Below, in pieces: positions 1 through 7,682 of a stretch of DNA of 64,000 nt; the first letter of the stretch is position 1; each line of letters starts with the position of its first letter. The translations under genes and the position numbers were made by a program. The notes beneath the pieces were generated by a model. The model saw only the letters and a list, made by a program, of their open reading frames with translations, did no database searches and was not told the DNA's origin. The DNA lies in NCBI RefSeq assembly GCF_036090055.1, contig NZ_CP107970.1, forward strand, positions 2,420,501-2,484,500, in the 5' to 3' direction. The stretch comes from Nocardioides sp. NBC_00368 (GTDB lineage Bacteria > Actinomycetota > Actinomycetes > Propionibacteriales > Nocardioidaceae).

Positions 1-621
1 GAGCGCCGCCCGTCCGTGGCCGGCGGCCAGGGCCGCGGTCGCGACCGTGATCCCGCCTGCCAGCCCCGCGGTGAGGGGCCGGGTGCCGTGGACCTCGCCG
101 CGGCTGAGCAACGTGACACCAGCGGTGTGTGCGGCGAGCAGGCCGGCCGGGACGAGCCCCGCCCGCGTACGCCCGGCCGCAGCCGCCCCGAGGAGCACGT
201 CGAGACCTCGTGCCGCGGCCATCGCGAACGGCCCGGCCGAGGTCTCCTTGAGGACGGTGTCGTAGGCCCACACCGCCCCGGCGAGGGCCGCCGCCGTGGC
301 AGCCGCCGGACGTCCTCCGGCGAGCGCGGCCAGCCCGACACCCGCCGCGGTCAGCCCGACGGCCGCGCCCAGCGCCTGGCGGGGGCTGACCCGGCCCGAC
401 GGGATCGGCCGCTCCGGTCGCTCCACGGCGTCCAGGTCGCGGTCGGCCCAGTCGTTGAGCGCCATCCCGGCCCAGTAGAGCGCCACCGACGCGGCCGGCA
501 TGGCTGCCGACCGGGCCCGCAGCGGACTGGCCGCGGCCGCCCCGGCCAGGGTGTCGCCCGGCACGGTGAGGGCGGCCGGCAGCCGGACCAGCTCGGCGAA
601 GGCTCGGGCGCGAGGCGTCAT
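1..621 (-). CDS. UbiA-family prenyltransferase, 3' end cut by window edge
   Basis: An integral-membrane prenyltransferase of the UbiA superfamily, which moves a polyprenyl group from its diphosphate to an acceptor at the membrane. About 207 codons are visible and the C-terminus runs off the left edge. The first Asp-rich motif is clear (NDWADRDLDAVERP, the NDxxDxxxD signature), followed by RPIPSGR and a later YDTVLKET segment, all typical of the EboC/SCO3242-like branch. The ATG at 621-619 overlaps the TGA of the upstream inositol-phosphate-synthase-like gene by 4 nt, so the two are translationally coupled. The acceptor is not visible from sequence. The neighbour suggests a cyclitol or sugar phosphate, which is inference. 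Family assignment is firm; the EboC-like label is moderate. Confidence 0.85.
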   Translation of the reverse strand, partial: MTPRARAFAELVRLPAALTVPGDTLAGAAAASPLRARSAAMPAASVALYWAGMALNDWADRDLDAVERPERPIPSGRVSPRQALGAAVGLTAAGVGLAALAGGRPAAATAAALAGAVWAYDTVLKETSAGPFAMAAARGLDVLLGAAAAGRTRAGLVPAGLLAAHTAGVTLLSRGEVHGTRPLTAGLAGGITVATAALAAGHGRAAL

Positions 622-1772
622 GCGCCCACCCGACGGCACCATGCGACCAGGTCTTCCCACTGCGTACCGAGCCGGTGCTCGGTCGAGCCGGCCGGGTCCT
701 TGAAGAAGAACCCGAACGGCAGCGGTCCGCTCTCCCCCACCTCGGCCGCCCGCAGGGTCAGCCGGGCCAGGTCGAGCACCAGCGGCGCGGCCAGCGCCGA
801 GTCGCAGCCGTTCCAGGTGAACTGCAGCGACATCCGCACCCCGAGGAAACCCTCGAAGGAGACGTGGTCGATGGCGGTCTTCCAGTCGCCGTGGTCGGGC
901 ACGTAGTCGATGTGCATCGGCCCCTCCACCGGGTGACCGAGCATCGCCTCCAGACCCTGAGCCTTGGTGACCAGCTTGCTCTGCGCGTTGGCCGGGTCGG
1001 CGAGCGTGGCGCCGTCACCGCCGCCGAGCATGTTGTAGGAGGCCCAGGCGTTGACCTGCAGCGCCCGCGTCGCGAACATCGGCGCCAGGGCCGACTTCAG
1101 CAGCGTCTCACCGGTCTTGCCGTCCGACCCGGCCCACGGGAGGCCGGCCCGCTCGGCGAGCGTGACGAGCACCGGCAGCCGCGGTCCGGGGCTCGGCGTG
1201 AACGAGACCACCGGGCAGCCGGCCCGGTAGGCGGCCAGGACGTAGACGGAGCTCGCCGGCAGCGGCGACTCCCCCGCCGCCAGGGCAGCGTCGAGGGCGT
1301 CGGGGTCGGCCAGCGGCCCACCGTCGGTGACCTCGGCCGGCGGCTCGGTGCTGGCGACGTCCACCACGACCACCCGCTCGAGCCCGTGCTCCTCCCGGAA
1401 GGCCAGGAGGTCGGCGGTCAACCGCTCGACCGCAGCACCCTGCGGCTCGGCGCCCGCCGGGTCATAGCCCGTACGCAGCCGCCCCTCGACCTCCTCGAGC
1501 TCACCCGCGATCGCCGGCAGGATCCCGGCCGGGAGGACACCGCCCGCGGCGAGCCGCTCGGCCCGCTTCACGAGCGGCTCGGTGCACAGATCGTGCCCGC
1601 CGATCACCAGGTCGTCGAGCGAGGGCAACCCGGCAGCGGCGATCTCCGGCTGCTCGGCCACCAGCCCGACCCGTCCGGCGAGCCCGGCGCGCACGGCCAG
1701 CGCGCCGACCGTGGTGGTGACACCGACCGAGCCGCAGGCACCGACCAGCCAGACACCGACTCTGCTGCCCAT
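618..1772 (-). CDS. Inositol-3-phosphate synthase-like protein
   Basis: 384 residues. Resembles the Ino1 family, NAD-dependent enzymes that cyclise glucose 6-phosphate to inositol 3-phosphate. The N-terminal Rossmann stretch VGVWLVGACGSVGVTTT binds NAD. The family core is seen as GSDGKTGETLLKS followed by NAWASYNMLGGGDG and DYVPDHGDWKTAIDHV. The ATG at 1772 is chosen because it overlaps the TGA of the upstream ThuA gene (ATGA); an in-frame extension to 1919 would run through the ThuA coding region. It ends in another ATGA overlap with the prenyltransferase gene. This Ino1-like plus UbiA pairing resembles actinobacterial Ebo-type clusters rather than the housekeeping ino1 locus, so its product may be a special cyclitol phosphate. 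That last point is inference. Confidence 0.83.
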   Translation of the reverse strand: MGSRVGVWLVGACGSVGVTTTVGALAVRAGLAGRVGLVAEQPEIAAAGLPSLDDLVIGGHDLCTEPLVKRAERLAAGGVLPAGILPAIAGELEEVEGRLRTGYDPAGAEPQGAAVERLTADLLAFREEHGLERVVVVDVASTEPPAEVTDGGPLADPDALDAALAAGESPLPASSVYVLAAYRAGCPVVSFTPSPGPRLPVLVTLAERAGLPWAGSDGKTGETLLKSALAPMFATRALQVNAWASYNMLGGGDGATLADPANAQSKLVTKAQGLEAMLGHPVEGPMHIDYVPDHGDWKTAIDHVSFEGFLGVRMSLQFTWNGCDSALAAPLVLDLARLTLRAAEVGESGPLPFGFFFKDPAGSTEHRLGTQWEDLVAWCRRVGA

Positions 1773-2590
1773 CAGCCCGCCTCGCAGCGGAACGGGGCGA
1801 CCCCCGCAACCATCTGGATGCCGCCGAGCACGTGGGAGAGGAACGCCGGCTCGGTGAACGACTCGTTCGTGTGGCCCATCCCGGTGTAGAAGGCCCGCCC
1901 GCCGTCGTACTCGTGGCACCAGGCGATCGGGTGCGGGTCACCCATGGCGAACCGGCCGGGGTTGTAGCTGGTCTCGTCGAGGTCGGCGAGGACCCGGATC
2001 GAGTCGGCGGGACGGTCGCGGAAGCTGTACCACTCGTCCCAGCGCGTCCACCGCTTCGGCAGCTCGGCCGTCGCCGCGGTGTTGCGCGCGTGGACCTTCA
2101 CGGTCGCGGTCTGCTGTGCGGGATGTCCGGCGAAGTAGGCGCCGACGAGCCCGCCGTACCAGGGCCAGTTGTACTCGGTGTCGGAGGCCGCGTGGACACC
2201 CACGTAGCCGCCGCCGTCCTGGATGTAGCGCTCGAACGCCGCCTGCTGCCCTGCGTCCAGCACGTCACCGGTCGTGGAGAGCCACAGCACCGCCTCGTAC
2301 TCAGCCAGGCTGGTGTCGTTGAACACGGCCGCGTCCTCGGTGGCGGTCACCGTGAAGCCGTTCTCGGCGCCGAGCTGCTGGATAGCCGCGATGCCGTTGG
2401 GGATGGAGCCGTGCCGGAACCCCGCGGTCTTGGAGAACACCAGGACGTCGTACGTCCCCGACCCCTCGCTCCCCTCGGAGCTGTCGGCGCTCGCGGCCGG
2501 CGACGGCGACAGGCCCGGGGCCATGGCGGCCACCGCCACCAGCCCGATGCTCGCGATCAGCGTCCGGAACCTTCTCGATGCATACCTCAT
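1772..2590 (-). CDS. Secreted ThuA-like domain protein
   Basis: 272 residues with an N-terminal signal peptide (Arg-rich start, hydrophobic segment about 10-26, Ala-rich region near 30-36), so it is probably exported. The rest is one ThuA domain (glutamine-amidotransferase-like fold): VLVFSKTAGFRHGSIPNG at the start, then YEAVLWLSTTGDVL, GGGYVGVHAASDTEY and PIAWCHEYDGGRAFYTGMGH. ThuA proteins are linked to sugar use (trehalose, glycan breakdown) but their reaction is poorly defined. The start is the ATG at 2590. Its stop overlaps the Ino1-like start, and the Gfo/Idh/MocA gene ends 63 nt upstream. In other actinobacteria ThuA domains are often joined to glucose/sorbosone-dehydrogenase and PKD domains; here such a protein is separate, at 9190-11319. 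Confidence 0.88.
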   Translation of the reverse strand: MRYASRRFRTLIASIGLVAVAAMAPGLSPSPAASADSSEGSEGSGTYDVLVFSKTAGFRHGSIPNGIAAIQQLGAENGFTVTATEDAAVFNDTSLAEYEAVLWLSTTGDVLDAGQQAAFERYIQDGGGYVGVHAASDTEYNWPWYGGLVGAYFAGHPAQQTATVKVHARNTAATAELPKRWTRWDEWYSFRDRPADSIRVLADLDETSYNPGRFAMGDPHPIAWCHEYDGGRAFYTGMGHTNESFTEPAFLSHVLGGIQMVAGVAPFRCEAG

Positions 2591-2653
2591 GGTGCTGTCC
2601 CTTCTGTGCTCAACGGTCTGAACAGGCTGGAGGCCGACGTGGCCCCGGGTGGA

Positions 2654-3829
2654 TCAGGCAGGGATCTCCTGCCACGACCTGGTGTCGGAGCTGGTCTCGA
2701 CGGCGGCGAGCACGCGCTGCACCTGCAGGCCGTCGGCGAACGACGGTGCCAGCTCAGCCCCCTCACCGAGCGCGCGGACGAGATCGACGACCTGGTGGGT
2801 GAAACCGTGCTCGTAGCCGAGGCCGTGGCCCGGAGGCCACCAGCCCTCCAGCCACGGGTGCTCGGGCTCGGTGACCACGATCCGGCGGAAGCCGCCCTCG
2901 ACGTCCGGCAGGGTCGCGTCGTGGAAGTGCAGGACGTTCATGTCCTCGAAGTCGAAGGCCAGGCTGCCCTTCGACCCGTTGATCTCGATCCGGATCGCGT
3001 TCTTGCGGCCGGTCGCGAAGCGGGTGGCCTCGAAGGAGCCGACCGCTCCCCCGGAGAACCGGGCCAGGAAGACCGCGCTGTCGTCGACGGTCACCGGACC
3101 ACGACCGGTCCCGGCGGTGGCGGAGAGACCGGAGGAGGCCTCGGCCACCGGGCGCTCCTTGACGAAGGTCTCCAGCATCCCGGAGACCTCCTGGATCCGG
3201 TCTCCGGTGATGTGCTGGGTCAGGTCGATGACGTGGGCGCCGATGTCGCCGAGCGCGCCCGAGCCGGCCTTGCTCTTGTCGAGCCGCCAGCTCAGCGGGG
3301 TCTCCGGGTCGGCGAGCCAGTCCTGGAGATACTGAGCCCGCACGTGGTGGAGCTCCCCGAGACGACCGTCGGCGACCAGCTTCCGGGCCAGCGCGATCGC
3401 GGGCACCCGGCGGTAGGTGAACCCCACCATCGCCCGTACGCCCCGCTCGGCGGCCACAGCGGCGGCCGCGGCCATCCGCTCGGCCTCGGCCACGGTGTTG
3501 GCCAGCGGCTTCTCGCACAGCACGTGCTTGCCGGCCTCCAGCGCGGCGATCGCTATCTCCGCATGGGTGTCACCGGGTGTGCACACGTCGACCAGGTCGA
3601 CGTCGTCGCGGGCGATCACCTCGCGCCAGTCGGTGGCGCTCTCCTCCCAGCCGAAGCGGGTCGCGGCCTCGGCCACGCGGGCGGCGTCACGGCCGCAGAC
3701 GACCTGCATCCGCGGGGTGAGGGGGAGGTCGAAGAAGCGGTGGGCGCTGCGCCAGGCGTGGGAGTGGACGGCACCCATGAAGGCGTAGCCGATCATCCCC
3801 ACCCCGAGTGTGGCGTTCTGCTCGGTCAT
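2654..3829 (-). CDS. Gfo/Idh/MocA family oxidoreductase
   Basis: 391 residues, the usual length for this NAD(P)-dependent sugar or inositol dehydrogenase family. The N-terminal Rossmann fold shows GVGMIGYAFMGAVHSHAW; the family hallmark is LCEKPLANTVAEAE near residue 100. The catalytic-helix region contains GALGDIGAHVIDLTQH, with the Asp and His typical of the family. No signal peptide is present, so it is cytosolic. It sits directly downstream of a CUT2 sugar transporter, as inositol and sugar dehydrogenases often do, and probably oxidises the imported substrate. Which sugar is unknown. A strong hairpin lies just upstream (3856-3883), so its expression may be lower than that of the transporter. 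Confidence 0.92.
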   Translation of the reverse strand: MTEQNATLGVGMIGYAFMGAVHSHAWRSAHRFFDLPLTPRMQVVCGRDAARVAEAATRFGWEESATDWREVIARDDVDLVDVCTPGDTHAEIAIAALEAGKHVLCEKPLANTVAEAERMAAAAAVAAERGVRAMVGFTYRRVPAIALARKLVADGRLGELHHVRAQYLQDWLADPETPLSWRLDKSKAGSGALGDIGAHVIDLTQHITGDRIQEVSGMLETFVKERPVAEASSGLSATAGTGRGPVTVDDSAVFLARFSGGAVGSFEATRFATGRKNAIRIEINGSKGSLAFDFEDMNVLHFHDATLPDVEGGFRRIVVTEPEHPWLEGWWPPGHGLGYEHGFTHQVVDLVRALGEGAELAPSFADGLQVQRVLAAVETSSDTRSWQEIPA

Positions 3830-3855
3830 CGGAACTCGATCCTGTGTTCGGTGGT

Positions 3856-3883
3856 GTCGCTCCGCGCCCGAGCGCGGAGCGAC
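3856..3883 (-). terminator. Hairpin between transporter and oxidoreductase genes
   Basis: A perfect 12-bp stem, GTCGCTCCGCGC (3856-3867) pairing with GCGCGGAGCGAC (3872-3883), closed by a CCGA tetraloop. It lies 26 nt after the stop of the substrate-binding protein and 27 nt before the oxidoreductase start, on the leftward transcript. There is no U-tract on the downstream side, so it may be a partial terminator, an RNA-stability hairpin protecting the transporter message, or both. Confidence 0.65.
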
Positions 3884-3908
3884 CTTGCGGTCTGGCTGGG
3901 TCAGGCGG

Positions 3909-4988
3909 TCAGGACTCGAAGGCCGTGGGGAGGAACTCCGCCACGTTCTCCTTGGTGACGACCGGCGCGTCCAGCTGGATCGTGCGCGGCACGGTCACCT
4001 CGACCAGGTCGGACATCGCCTTGTCCTGGGCCAGGAGCCTGGCGAGCTTGATCCCGTCGGCGGCCTGGGTGGAGGGGTAGATGACCGTCGCCTTGAGGAC
4101 GCCCTTGTCCGACTCGATCTCGCGCATCGCGTTGGCCGAGCCGGCGCCGCCGACCATGGTGAACTCGTCGCGGCCGGCGTTGTTGATCGCGGCGAGGACG
4201 CCGACGCCCTGGTCGTCGTCGTGGTTCCACAGGAAGTCGATCTTCGGCGCGGCCTGGAGCAGGTTGGAGGCCGCCTTCTCGCCGCCCTCGACGGTGAAGT
4301 CGGCGGCGACCCGGTTGTCGACGTCGAGGTCGCACTTGGCCAGCGCGTCCTTGAAGCCCTTGCTGCGGTCCTGGGTCAGCGGCAGGGAGTCGATGCCGGC
4401 GATCTCGGCGACGACGGCGTCCGTCTTGCCGCCGGCCTGCTCGCAGACGTACTCGCCGGCCGAGACGCCCATGCCGTAGTTGTCGCCGAGCACGGTGACG
4501 CGGGCGGCGTTGGGGTCGTTGAACTCACGGTCGACGTTGATGACCGGGATGCCGGCCTCCATCGCCTTGAGCGCGACCGGGGTCAACGCGGCGCCGTCGA
4601 AGGGCAGCAGCACGATGGCGTCGACCTTGTCGTTGATGAAGGTCTCGACCTGGCTGATCTGCAGACCGACCTCGTTGGTGCCTTCAGCCAGGCGGAAGTC
4701 GACGTCCTCGTAGGCCTCGGCAGCGGTCTTGGCCTGCTCGCTGATCGCGCCCATCCAGCCGTGGTCGGCGGCAGGGGCCGAGAAGCCGATGACGACCGTG
4801 TCGCCCTTCTCGTCGTTGGAGCCGGCCTTGGCGTTGGAGGTGCCGCCGACGTTCTCGGTCTTCTCGGGGGTGTTGCTGATGCAGGCCGAGAGGGCGAGCA
4901 CCGAGAGGCCGGCGACGAGGCCGGCGACGAGGCCGGTGCCGAGGCGCCGGGCGACCGGGCCGGTGATCTTTGCTGAGGTGAACTTCAT
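3909..4988 (-). CDS. Sugar ABC transporter substrate-binding lipoprotein
   Basis: 359 residues. A lipoprotein signal peptide ends in the lipobox LSAC with Cys36 as the lipidation site, so the mature protein is anchored outside the membrane. The rest is a periplasmic-binding-protein fold of the RbsB type (Peripla_BP_4): DTVVIGFSAPAADHGWMG at the start, then VDAIVLLPFDGAALTPV and GIPVINVDREF, which line the sugar cleft in this family. Family members bind ribose, xylose, galactose or inositol; the ligand here is unknown. The start ATG at 4988 has GGAG about 8 nt upstream. The gene lies 82 nt downstream of the permease and ends before the hairpin at 3856-3883. Confidence 0.93.
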   Translation of the reverse strand: MKFTSAKITGPVARRLGTGLVAGLVAGLSVLALSACISNTPEKTENVGGTSNAKAGSNDEKGDTVVIGFSAPAADHGWMGAISEQAKTAAEAYEDVDFRLAEGTNEVGLQISQVETFINDKVDAIVLLPFDGAALTPVALKAMEAGIPVINVDREFNDPNAARVTVLGDNYGMGVSAGEYVCEQAGGKTDAVVAEIAGIDSLPLTQDRSKGFKDALAKCDLDVDNRVAADFTVEGGEKAASNLLQAAPKIDFLWNHDDDQGVGVLAAINNAGRDEFTMVGGAGSANAMREIESDKGVLKATVIYPSTQAADGIKLARLLAQDKAMSDLVEVTVPRTIQLDAPVVTKENVAEFLPTAFES

Positions 4989-5070
4989 GGGAGGTGCTCC
5001 TAGATCGTGCGGAGGTGGAGGGGCGATGTGTCCGAGACCCGAGGACGGCTGGTGGGACGGCGTGGGGCGG

Positions 5071-6126
5071 TCATGACCCTGGCTGTCGTGAGAACCGCTT
5101 CTGCAGCAGCACGGCGGCGATGATGATCAGGCCCTTGGTGAAGGCCTGGGCGGAGATCGAGAGGTTGTTGAGCACGAACACGTTGGTGAGGGTCATGAAG
5201 ATCAGCACCCCGAAGACGGTGCCGATGATGTTGCCGCGCCCGCCGGAGAGCAGGGTGCCGCCGATGACGACCGCCGCGATGGCGTCCAGCTCGTAGAGCT
5301 GGCCATGGGTGGCGCTGCCGGTCGTGGTGCGGCTGATCAGCATCACCGCGGCGATGCCGCAGCAGAGGCCGACGAGCACGTAGAGAAGCACGGTGTGGCG
5401 GCGTACGTTGATGCCGGCCAGGCGCGAGGCCTCCGGGTTGCCGCCGATGGCCAGCGTCCGCCGGCCGAAGGTGGTGCGGTTGAGCAGGACCCAGCCGATC
5501 ACCGCCACGATGGCGAAGATCCAGATCAGCACCGAGATCCCGAAGATGTCGCGGGAGAACGCGTCGGTGAAGCCCGGCACGCTGACGATCTGGGTCTTGC
5601 GCGCCGAGATGATCTCCGCCAGACCGCGGGCGCTGGCCATCATCGCCAGCGTCGCGATGAACGGCACCACCCCGCCGTACGCGATCAGCAAGCCGTTGAT
5701 CAGACCGGCGCCCGCGCCGACCAGGAGCGCGGTGGTGACGATGATGATCCAGTGGATGTCGTTGGCCATCGTCTGGGTGGCCACCGTGGTGCACCAGATC
5801 GAGGAGAGCGCGACCAGCGCACCCACCGACAGGTCGATGCCACCGCCGGTGATGACGAACGTCATCCCGATGCTGACCACGCCGATCACCGCGGCGAGGC
5901 GCAGGATCGTCATCACGTTGTCGACCGAGGCGAACCGCTCACCGCCGGTGGCGATGCCGATGACGGCCAGCAGCGCCAGCGCCAGGACCAAGCCCAGATT
6001 GTGACCGGCGCCGCTGCGGAGCAGCTGGCCCAGACCACCGGGCTCGGCCCGGCGGGCCGCTTCCTTCTCGACGCGAGCCGTGTCCCCCTGGGCCACAGCA
6101 GCGTTCGTTGGCGTGGAGTCGCTCAT
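5071..6126 (-). CDS. Sugar ABC transporter permease (RbsC type)
   Basis: 351 residues with about eight to ten membrane segments, a BPD_transp_2 family permease of CUT2 sugar transporters. Diagnostic stretches are ITGGGIDLSVGALVALSS and, in the cytoplasmic loop that contacts the ATPase, AIGGNPEASRLAGINV. The C-terminal part has AIAAVVIGGTLLSGGRG, also typical. The N-terminal 40 residues are polar and Ala/Glu-rich. The ATG at 6126 overlaps the TGA of the ATPase gene (ATGA). The single permease gene implies a homodimer with the fused two-domain ATPase, as in RbsAC. Confidence 0.94.
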   Translation of the reverse strand: MSDSTPTNAAVAQGDTARVEKEAARRAEPGGLGQLLRSGAGHNLGLVLALALLAVIGIATGGERFASVDNVMTILRLAAVIGVVSIGMTFVITGGGIDLSVGALVALSSIWCTTVATQTMANDIHWIIIVTTALLVGAGAGLINGLLIAYGGVVPFIATLAMMASARGLAEIISARKTQIVSVPGFTDAFSRDIFGISVLIWIFAIVAVIGWVLLNRTTFGRRTLAIGGNPEASRLAGINVRRHTVLLYVLVGLCCGIAAVMLISRTTTGSATHGQLYELDAIAAVVIGGTLLSGGRGNIIGTVFGVLIFMTLTNVFVLNNLSISAQAFTKGLIIIAAVLLQKRFSRQPGS

Positions 6127-7682
6127 GCGACCTCTCCTTCCATCACGAGGTCCAGGACCTTCGACTCGTCGATCTCGGTGGCGGGTCCCTCGTGGACGAC
6201 GGAGCCCTCGCTGATGACGAGGACCCGGTCGGCGAGACCGAGCACCTCCTCCACCTCGCTGGACACCACGACCACGGCGACACCTTCGTCGGCCAGGCGG
6301 CGGACGAGGTTGTAGATCTCGCTGCGTGCCCCGACGTCGACGCCCCGGGTGGGCTCGTCGAGGAGCAGCACCTTGCAGTCGCGCAACAGCCACCGGGCGA
6401 GCACGACCTTCTGCTGGTTTCCGCCGGACAGGTTGCGGACCGGCCGGTCCACCCCGGCAGGACGTACGTCGAGCGAGCGGCTGAGCTCCTCGGCGGCACG
6501 GCGCTCGGCGCCGCTGTCCAGGAAGCTGGCCTTGGAGAACCGGCCCAGGGACGAGATCGTCACGTTGCGGTAGACCGCCTGGTCGAGCAGCAGCCCCTGG
6601 CTCTTGCGCTCCTCGGGAGCCAGCCCGACCCCTGCGGCGACCGCGGCACGGACCGAGCCGCCGCGCAGCCGGCGCCCGTTGATGGTGACCGTGCCTGCGC
6701 TGGAGCGGCGGGCGCCGTAGATGGTCTCCAGGATCTCCGAGCGACCGGAGCCGACCAGGCCCGCCAGGCCGACGATCTCGCCGGCGTGGACGCGCAGGTC
6801 GATGTCGTGGAACCGGTCGCCGGACAGGCCGCTGGCCTCGAGCACCGGCGTGGTGTCGCGACCGGGTCGCGTCGTGGGGCGGTCGGGGAAGACGTACTCG
6901 ATCTCGCGGCCGGTCATCAGCGTGATCAGCTCCCGGGTCGGGGTCTCCGCGACGGAGAGCCCGGTGGCGACGGTGCGACCGTCCTTGAGGACCGTGATCC
7001 GGTCGCCGATCTGGCGGATCTCCTCGAGGCGGTGGGAGATGTAGATGATCGCGACGCCCTCCGCGGTGAGGCCGCGGACCACCCGGAAGAGGTTGTCCAC
7101 CTCCTCCTGGTCGAGGACCGCCGACGGCTCGTCGAGGATGAGCAGGCGGGTGTCGTGCGACAGCGCCCTCGCCATGCTGACGATCTGCTGTCCCGCCGGG
7201 GACAGGTCGCCGACCAGGCGGTTCGGGTCGACCTCGCTGTGGCCGAGCCGCGCCAGCAGCGCACGCACCCGCTGGGTCGCCTCGGCGCGGCGGCTGAACC
7301 CGGCCGTGGCGAGCTCGTGGCCGAGGAAGATGTTCTCGGTCACGGTGAGCCCGGGCACCAGGTCGAGCTCCTGGTAGATCGTCGAGATGCCGAGCTTCAT
7401 GGCGGCGACCGGGGTGGACAGCCGAACCGGCTCGCCCTCCCACAGGATCTCCCCCTCGTCGGGCTGGTACGCCGCCGAGAGCACCTTGATCAGGGTCGAC
7501 TTGCCGGCGCCGTTCTGCCCGAGCAGGCAGTGCACCTCGCCTGCCCGGACGTCGAGGTCGACGCCGCCGAGGGCGAGCACGCCGGGGAACCGCTTCACGA
7601 TCCCGGTCATCTCCAGCAGTACGTCACCCCCGCCCGCGCCGGCGGTGGGGCCGTCGGGCGACGGCGTCGGGGTCTGGGTCAT
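6123..7682 (-). CDS. Sugar ABC transporter ATP-binding protein (RbsA type)
   Basis: 519 residues with two ABC cassettes in tandem, the standard layout for CUT2 ATPases. First cassette: Walker A GQNGAGKST (about 55-63), signature LSPAGQQIVSMARAL, Walker B LLILDEPSAVLD. Second cassette: degenerate Walker A region GLAGLVGSGRSEIL, signature LSGGNQQKVVLARWL, Walker B VLLLDEPTRGVDVG. The weakened second P-loop is normal in this family. The ATG at 7682 is chosen because it overlaps the TGA of the ROK regulator gene. The in-frame extension upstream lies inside the regulator gene and is discarded. Confidence 0.95.
   Translation of the reverse strand: MTQTPTPSPDGPTAGAGGGDVLLEMTGIVKRFPGVLALGGVDLDVRAGEVHCLLGQNGAGKSTLIKVLSAAYQPDEGEILWEGEPVRLSTPVAAMKLGISTIYQELDLVPGLTVTENIFLGHELATAGFSRRAEATQRVRALLARLGHSEVDPNRLVGDLSPAGQQIVSMARALSHDTRLLILDEPSAVLDQEEVDNLFRVVRGLTAEGVAIIYISHRLEEIRQIGDRITVLKDGRTVATGLSVAETPTRELITLMTGREIEYVFPDRPTTRPGRDTTPVLEASGLSGDRFHDIDLRVHAGEIVGLAGLVGSGRSEILETIYGARRSSAGTVTINGRRLRGGSVRAAVAAGVGLAPEERKSQGLLLDQAVYRNVTISSLGRFSKASFLDSGAERRAAEELSRSLDVRPAGVDRPVRNLSGGNQQKVVLARWLLRDCKVLLLDEPTRGVDVGARSEIYNLVRRLADEGVAVVVVSSEVEEVLGLADRVLVISEGSVVHEGPATEIDESKVLDLVMEGEVA

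Noticed and set aside
16..906. Long rightward open frame at the left edge
   Set aside because: Arg/Gly/Pro-rich shadow of the UbiA and Ino1-like genes on the other strand; no domain and no ribosome-binding site.
1832..3958. 708-codon rightward open frame
   Set aside because: Antisense to the ThuA and Gfo/Idh/MocA genes, which have clear family motifs. Long empty antisense frames are expected at this GC.
5071..7443. 790-codon frame suggesting a long permease fusion
   Set aside because: The upstream 440 codons are an out-of-frame reading of the ATPase gene; the permease has a good ATG at 6126 in an ATGA overlap.
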